Under the pieces are notes generated by a model. That model worked only from the letters and a program-made list of their open reading frames with translations, did no database searches and was not told the DNA's origin. A DNA stretch of 50,000 bases from Anaeromyces robustus (taxonomy: Eukaryota > Neocallimastigomycota > Neocallimastigomycetes > Neocallimastigales > Neocallimastigaceae), in assembly GCA_002104895.1 (NCBI GenBank), contig MCFG01000047.1:152501-202500 (forward strand), read 5' to 3'. Of this stretch, positions 43,978 to 50,000 are shown one piece after another (positions within the stretch are counted from its first letter, which is position 1; the number at the start of each line of letters is the position of its first letter). The translations under genes were made by a program, and so were the position numbers.

Positions 43978-45056
43978 ATGAACACTTTCAAGAAGCAATT
44001 TCAAACTATTAACCCAGTTAGAAATCGTAGCAGAAGTGGTAGTACACCAAGTGTAAAAAATGTTTACAGTCCTCCAATGCCACATGTTACTCTTAAACAT
44101 TCAAATTCATTAAAATCAATTCCAAGACCATCTTTTGCTCCAAATATTGATCTTCATGATAATTATATGGAACGTACTCATAAAACTGAAAAGAAATTAT
44201 CAAAATTCTTTGGGGATAAGGATGTTCCTTTTGATATTACTCTTCAAGAAATTAATGCTAGTGGATTAAAAGCTATGCTTCAAAGTAAAGTTCCATTATG
44301 TTATTTCTTATGGTCGCTTCTTGAAGATTATTGTTCTGAAAATATTGTAAGTTTTTAATTTAATATTTATTATTTTATTATATTATATTATACTATATTA
44401 TTATATTTTAATATTTTTTTAAATATTATAAAAATATAAAAATATTAACATATATATATATATATATATATATAAATATATAAATATTAATGATATTATT
44501 ATTTAATTAAAATATAAAATAGTTCTTTTTCTTGGAAGCATTAGAATTTGAAAACTGTAAATACTCTAACAAAGAACAACAACAAGAAAATGCTGTTTAT
44601 ATTTATAATACTTATCTTTCTAAAAAGAGTTGTTTAGAAATTAATATTGATGAAAAAATTTATACTGATACTCATCATTTTATTGAAAATATGGATGATA
44701 ATACTTCCAAGGAAGAAGTTTCAAAATGTTTTAAAAATGCTAGAAATGCCGTTTATCAATTAATGGAAGGTAGTTATGCTAAATTCCAAAAATCTGAAAT
44801 TAATAAAATTATGAAAAAAGAATTGGGACATCGTATTTATAATGAAAATGATAAATTAAACGCAGTTTCAAAATTACGTGATTATCTTTTAAAAACTGAA
44901 GAATCTATTAAAATGAATTTAAAAGAAGATCCAAATAACCAAATTTCTCTTACTAACGCTAAACATAATGAAGTTATTTCTATTTTAGTACATGAATTTA
45001 CTAAAAGTATACTTCATATTGATTTCAATGAAAAAGATATTTACCGTATTAAATAA
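43978..45056 (+). CDS. RGS-domain protein (regulator of G-protein signalling)
   Basis: Predicted GTPase-activating protein for heterotrimeric G-alpha subunits, cytosolic or membrane-associated. Exons 43978-44346 and 44523-45056 join in phase 0 (GTAAGT donor, TAG acceptor), rebuilding SENI/FFFLEALEFENCK; 300 residues. N-terminus 1-60 is Ser/Arg/Pro-rich and probably disordered and phosphorylated (NRSRSGSTPS). The RGS box covers about 97-214: LCYFLWSLLEDYCSEN, LEALEFE, AVYIYNTYL, INIDEK, CFKNARNAVYQLMEGSYAKF. Glu121-Asn122 match the G-alpha-contacting EN pair of animal RGS proteins. The Asp usually found before SY (RGS4 Asp163) is Gly206, and the following Arg is Lys210. A C-terminal helical extension of about 85 residues has no recognised domain. 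The intron splits the RGS box. Which G-alpha it acts on cannot be told. Confidence 0.88.
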
Positions 45057-46318
45057 GATAAAAAAAAAAAAAAAAAAGAAAAAAAAAATTAATTTTAAAT
45101 ATGATATGAATGATAGATAAATAATTATCTATATTTAGTTAATTAATAATTTTTTTTTTTTTATTTTTAATATAGAGGTATATTAATATTTTATATTAAT
45201 ATATATAGTTGGGTATTATATCTTTTTCATTCATTTCATTTTTTTAAAACAAAAATAGAGAAACAATAATATATATATTTAGTTTTTTTATTTAATAATC
45301 ATTAATTTATTTAATAATATAATATAAAAATTATAAAAAAGAAAAAAAAAAGAAAAAGAAATTAATTAAAATATGTAATTAGTTTTTTTTTTTTTTTTTT
45401 TTTTTTATTTTAATAATCATTAATTTATTTAATTTAATATATAAAACAATCTAAAAATTATAAAAAAGAAAAAAGAAATTAATTAAAATAACAAAAAAAG
45501 TAAAATAAAAATAAAAGAAATTAATAAAAATAAAAAAAAAGTAAAATAAAAGAAAAAGAAATACTTTGTGTAATTTATTATAATTATATATATATTATAT
45601 GTTAATTCAATAAGTTACATATAAAGATTCATAAATTCTATTGTAACAAAAACTTTAATTACTATATATATTAAAACAATTTTTTTTTTTATAATAATTA
45701 TATATATGTAAAATTGTTAAGATTTTATTATTATAATATACATACATAAAAATATATTGTTATTACATAATATGACGACAGAGAATATATATTATAAAAC
45801 TATTATTATAATAGTTATAGTTTAATATAGGTTAATATTATATAAATATATTAATATAAATATATATTAATATTTAATTATATATATGTATTCTTATTAT
45901 TTCGTTGAGTGTTCCTTATAACAATTTCTTGAATAAAGTAAAAGAAAAGAAATATTATGTAAATTATATAAATTTATAGTTTTTGATATAAACTTTTTAT
46001 ATCAAAACTTGCCACTTTTTATATGGAGATTTGATGATTAAATATGGCTTAGTTTTATATGAAATTATTTTTATATTGGTAATTTTTATATTAAATTTAA
46101 TTAATTGATGTGGCGTATTAATTAATAAACAAGTATTTATATATTGGTATTTTAAATATTTATTATTAATCATCGTGGCTTATAAATAAAGTAATAAATA
46201 ACTTTTTAACTTAATTGAATTTTATTAAAGTAAAAAATAATATATGTAAAATTTTTACTTTTTTCTTTTTTTTATGTATTGAAGTTTTCTTTGAGGGATA
46301 AATAAAGGTAATATAATG

Positions 46319-46357
<39 letters not shown>

Positions 46358-46640
46358 AAAGGAAAAGAAAATAAATATTATAAATTATAAAATAGATAAT
46401 ATTTAATATTTTAATTTATTTATTAAATAATAAATTATAATACAATTAACAAAAACTTTTTTTTAATTCTGAATTTTATTTCTATATATTATTATTGTTA
46501 TAATAACAAATCAATGTGTGTACATTATACATTATACATTACTTTTTTCTGGACAATAAATTGTTAAAAATAAAATATTATTATAATATATATAATGTTA
46601 ATTCCCATTTTTGTTTAACATTTCTTTATAGTAGTAAAAA
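45057..46640. other. AT-rich intergenic region
   Basis: Between the RGS stop and the PEX16 start. An approximately 110-base block of A/T-run plus TAATCATTAATTTATTTAAT occurs twice (about 45284-45365 and 45383-45480). An A run of about 36 bases lies at 46320-46356, and a small hairpin GTTTTTGATATA/TATATCAAAAC at about 45979-46007. No gene is seen. Confidence 0.6.
46320..46356. repeat. Poly-A run of about 36 bases
   Basis: Uninterrupted A run ending in GGAAAGGAAAAG, about 285 bases upstream of the PEX16 start. Could be an old retrotransposed poly-A tail, but no element body is visible next to it. Confidence 0.8.
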
Positions 46641-47256
46641 ATGGCTAACATAAATTTAAGGAAATATGAAGATTTTGTATTTAATCATTCTTCACGTATA
46701 AGTACTGCTGATAATGTTATTAGACGCATGACTCACCTTATTCATGGTAAAAATAAAATGAAAATATATAAAAAAACCCGAAAATATTCTATTAATATAT
46801 ATATATAATTAAAATAATGAATAATATTTTATTAAAGAAATAATAATTAATATAAATAAAAATTTAAATGTTTTATTATATTTGATTAAAAAATTTTTAT
46901 TTATATTTTATTTATATACTTTAAATTTATATATATATATTATATAATTATTTATATACTTATAAATTTTAAACACAGGAAGATATAAAGGAAATTATAA
47001 AGATTTTGATTTTGTTGCTGAATCTAGTAAGTTTAAAAGGATTTTATCATATATAATAAATTTCTATATAATAATATATATATTATATATAATAAATATA
47101 AATATAAAAGATAATTATAAATAATAATAAATTAAAATTTATTTTTATTATTATTGCTTATATATATATTGTTTTAATAAAATTATATATTTGGAATGAA
47201 ATAATAAATTTAAAAATTTGATTTTATAAATTGTAATAATAAAAATGTCGAAAAAT

Positions 47257-47333
<77 letters not shown>

Positions 47334-49084
47334 TTTTCTTTTTTCAAAAGTTTATGGTGCTTTAAATGTTCTTAATATTTATCATGAATCTATTTTCGCT
47401 AACCGTGAAAGATCAAGATCAGATCCTTTTAATAGATATAATAAAAATATGTTAAATTCTTCACCACTTTATAAACAAGTTGCTTACAGTTTATCTATTA
47501 TTCAAAATCTTGAAGTTTTAATTGAAGTTGGTATTAATAGAAAATTCGGTAGTAAAGTTAGATACCAAGTTGTTACTCAAATTGAAATTATAAAGTAAGT
47601 AATAATTGACTTATCTATTATTAATAATATAGTTTTTATTTCAATATGAATATGTATATAAAAAATTATGATAATTAGATAATACAAAATATTAATATTT
47701 ATTTATTCCAATAATAATTATTATTATATTATTATTTAAAAATATAAATATAATTATTTATTTATATTTTTTTTTTCTTTTTTTTTTCTTCTTTTTTTTA
47801 TTATTATAATTATTATTTTATTATTTATGTCATAATTAATAATAAATATTCAATAATCATAACCCTAATCATAATCATTATAATAATATAAAAGGGCACT
47901 TTGTCGTTTAGTTTTATTTTATTTATCTAATAAGCGTATGCTTTTATCAACCCCATTACCTGAAAGAAAGACAGATCCATCTGTTATAGTTAAAAAGGAA
48001 AAAGAAGAAAATAAAACTACATGGATTGGTAATCGTACTGGTAAAAAAATTAAGAATGTTGAATTCCTTAAAGGAGCTAAAAATTCACAAAATGTTACTG
48101 ATTATGTTATGTCTCAAGCTTTAAATCCAGATAGTGCTTGTGATGCTAGAGATTTAGTTAGACCATTACCAGATATTAGAGCATTTGGTGAAATTTTATA
48201 TATTATTAAACCTGTTGCTTATCGTAAGTTTTTATTTATATATATATATATATATCTTGTATTTATTGTATTTAGTTAATAAAATTAATAATTAATTAAT
48301 TAATTATATATATATATATAATTTTTATTATTATTATTTTTTTTTTAATCGATATTTTTAGTTTTATTATTAAAGAAATATGGTGTAAAATCATGGAAAC
48401 CATGGATAATTTCTTTAGCCATGGAAGCTGTTTGCTATGCTTCTACTGCTAATTCATTATTAAATAATACTTTAACTTCATTAGAAAAGCAAGAATATAA
48501 AAGAAGAGCTTTACTTCTTAAATATTACTTTATTCGTAAACCATTCTTTGACGAATTAATTAGGTAATTAATACTATTTCATTAATTATTATATTTATTC
48601 TTATTCTTATTCTTATTTCTTATTATTTTATAAATTATTATCATTTTATCCTAATAATTTATATAATAATAAGATAATAAAATAATAATATACATATATA
48701 ATTATTAAATAAATATATATAAAATAATGAAATATAATAATAACATATTATATAAAACTATTTTTTTTTTTTTTTTTTATAAATAATTTAAATAAAGACC
48801 AACTATGGTTAAACTTATTGATTTCATGCAAGATAATTTCCTATTGAAATATGGAACAGGTAAGTTTTTTTAATATTTATTTATAAATAAATATTAAAAA
48901 AAAAAATAAACTAATATATGTTATTTTAAAATAAATATTAAATATATAAAATATATTAAATTTTTTATATTTATTTCATTTTATTTTTTTTTTTTTTCCT
49001 TTTTTTTTTTTTATTTTTACAGGTTTTATTGAATTTAATTTACATAATTGGGATAACTTCTATTACGCTACTTCTGGAATGTAA
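46641..49084 (+). CDS. PEX16: Peroxisomal membrane biogenesis protein PEX16
   Basis: PEX16 is an integral membrane peroxin that helps insert membrane proteins into nascent peroxisomes at the ER. Seven exons: 46641-46746, 46979-47026, 47351-47594, 47895-48223, 48362-48563, 48798-48859 and 49023-49084; total 1053 bases, 350 residues, close to the family's usual length. Motifs in PEX16 order: LRKYEDFVFNHSSRISTADN, then VIRRMTHLIHGRYK; AESIYGALNVLNIYHESIFA; VLIEVGINRKFGSKVRYQVV followed by TQIEIIKALCRLVLFYLS; STPLPERK (about 151-158); LPDIRAFGEILYIIKPVAYL (about 224-243); KYGVKSWKPWIISLAMEAVC; KRRALLLKYYFIRKPFFDEL; and a C-terminal tail NWDNFYYATSG. Hydrophobic helices occur around the IEIIKALCRLVLFYL and IISLAMEA segments. 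Every junction preserves frame at GT/AG, mostly GTAAGT. Exon 3 is preceded by an ATTT microsatellite inside intron 2. Confidence 0.93.
47259..47336 (+). repeat. ATTT microsatellite in PEX16 intron 2
   Basis: About 19 perfect TTTA/ATTT units directly before the TTTTCTTTTTTCAAAAG acceptor of exon 3. The repeat thus serves as an over-long pyrimidine-like tract; its length could affect splicing. Confidence 0.9.
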
Positions 49085-50000
49085 ATATTCCATAAGGAAT
49101 ATTTCTTTTTTTTCTAAAACCAATACATTAAAGATACCTTTTTTTTTTTATTTTCTTCCATCTTTTTTTTCTTTTATAATTATAACAATAGTAACAATAT
49201 AATGTTTTAAAGAATATATATATTTTATTATATAGAAATATATATTGAAAAAAAAAAAAAAAGACTATAGTAATATATAAATCATATTATTATTATGTTA
49301 CGTTACAATGAGAATATATAATTATTCAAATAAATTCAAATTAAAAAAAAAAAAAATTAAATAAATCCATCAATAAAATAAGTAAATTAATTAATAAAAT
49401 AAGTAAATAAATAAATAAGTAAAAATAGTAGTAAAATAGTAGATAAAAATTAAAAATATCTATAAAGTAAGAAAAAAAAAAAAAAAAAAAAAAAGAAAAA
49501 AATTATTAAATTAATAATTTAATATATGAATAAATAAATAAATAAAATAAAATAAAATAATATAAAATAAAATAAATCTTAAATAATAAATAATTGAAAT
49601 TTTAATTATGGAAAAAAATTTGTATAAGAGTAGTAAGATATAAAAATCTATATATATAAAAAAGAAAAAATAATAATAATAATAATAATAGTATATATCA
49701 ATTTCAATTTCTTTTGTGTTTCAGTAAGCAATTATTTAATTAAAATGTTTTAATCTTATTTTATTACTGAATCACATATTTTTAATTTATGTAATAAATG
49801 TGTCAGCCAATGAACTTATTTTCACCATTAAAAAATAAATTTTCTCAAAAAAAAAAAACATTTTTATAATTAAAAATTTATTTCAATTTTTTTTTTTAAA
49901 TTTTTTTCTTCATAATAAAAGTAATACAATAATAGTAAATAATTAATTATTAACAAAAATAATAAGTATTATTATTATTAATAATTAAGCATTTAGTTAC
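49085..50000. other. AT-rich region after PEX16
   Basis: 3' flank of PEX16 with A/T homopolymers (A run near 49469-49494) and AATAA/AAATAAAATAA microsatellite near 49525-49575. No gene is recognised to the window edge. Confidence 0.6.

Noticed and set aside
1-50000. tRNA or rRNA genes, CRISPR arrays, transposase or reverse-transcriptase genes.
   Set aside because: I looked for T-loop-like motifs, GC-richer islands, regular spacer repeats and transposon domains and saw none; a covariance-model scan would be needed to exclude small RNAs.

Overview
The window is nuclear DNA of an anaerobic gut fungus (Neocallimastigomycota). Three features point there. The non-coding DNA is extremely AT-rich, full of homopolymers and microsatellites. 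The genes carry short AT-rich introns with GTAAGT-like donors. Three secreted enzymes carry the Cys-rich fungal dockerin (CBM10-type) typical of fungal cellulosomes. Ten protein-coding genes can be supported, most of them split by introns. I rebuilt each gene by joining exons that keep the reading frame; every complete model has a total length divisible by three.

Layout. 1-1162 (-): 5' part of a DCP1 mRNA-decapping gene, cut by the window edge. 5918-6856 (+): three-exon gene for an unrecognised coiled-coil protein. 9566-12552 (-): secreted alpha/beta-hydrolase (tannase/feruloyl-esterase-like) with two N-terminal dockerins and a long charged repeat linker. 15331-18777 and 22213-25770 (-): tandem family GH9 cellulases, nine exons each, with three C-terminal dockerins. 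28588-29643 (+): intronless ketol-acid reductoisomerase without a targeting presequence. 31087-33261 (+): PWP1-type WD-repeat ribosome-biogenesis protein. 34696-36929 (-): Sel1-repeat protein. 43978-45056 (+): RGS-domain protein. 46641-49084 (+): seven-exon PEX16 peroxin. The remaining roughly 60 percent is intergenic DNA with microsatellites, minisatellites and many near-perfect hairpins.

The three dockerin genes form a same-strand cluster (9.5-25.8 kb) and should act together outside the cell: two processive or endo-acting cellulases and one esterase docking onto the same scaffold. The other genes are housekeeping or signalling: mRNA decay, ribosome assembly, branched-chain amino acid synthesis, peroxisome membrane biogenesis and G-protein signalling.

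Best leads: (1) a 3-nucleotide microexon (ATT) at the same place in both GH9 genes, which supplies one Tyr next to the catalytic Asp motif; (2) a palindromic motif, CACTnTCAAAGTG, present twice in each GH9 promoter; (3) patchy runs of about 130-155 identical bases between the two GH9 genes although their introns have diverged, suggesting gene conversion; (4) PEX16 in a fungus expected to have hydrogenosomes; (5) a 23-residue repeat linker of Lys/Asp/Asn/Glu in the esterase.
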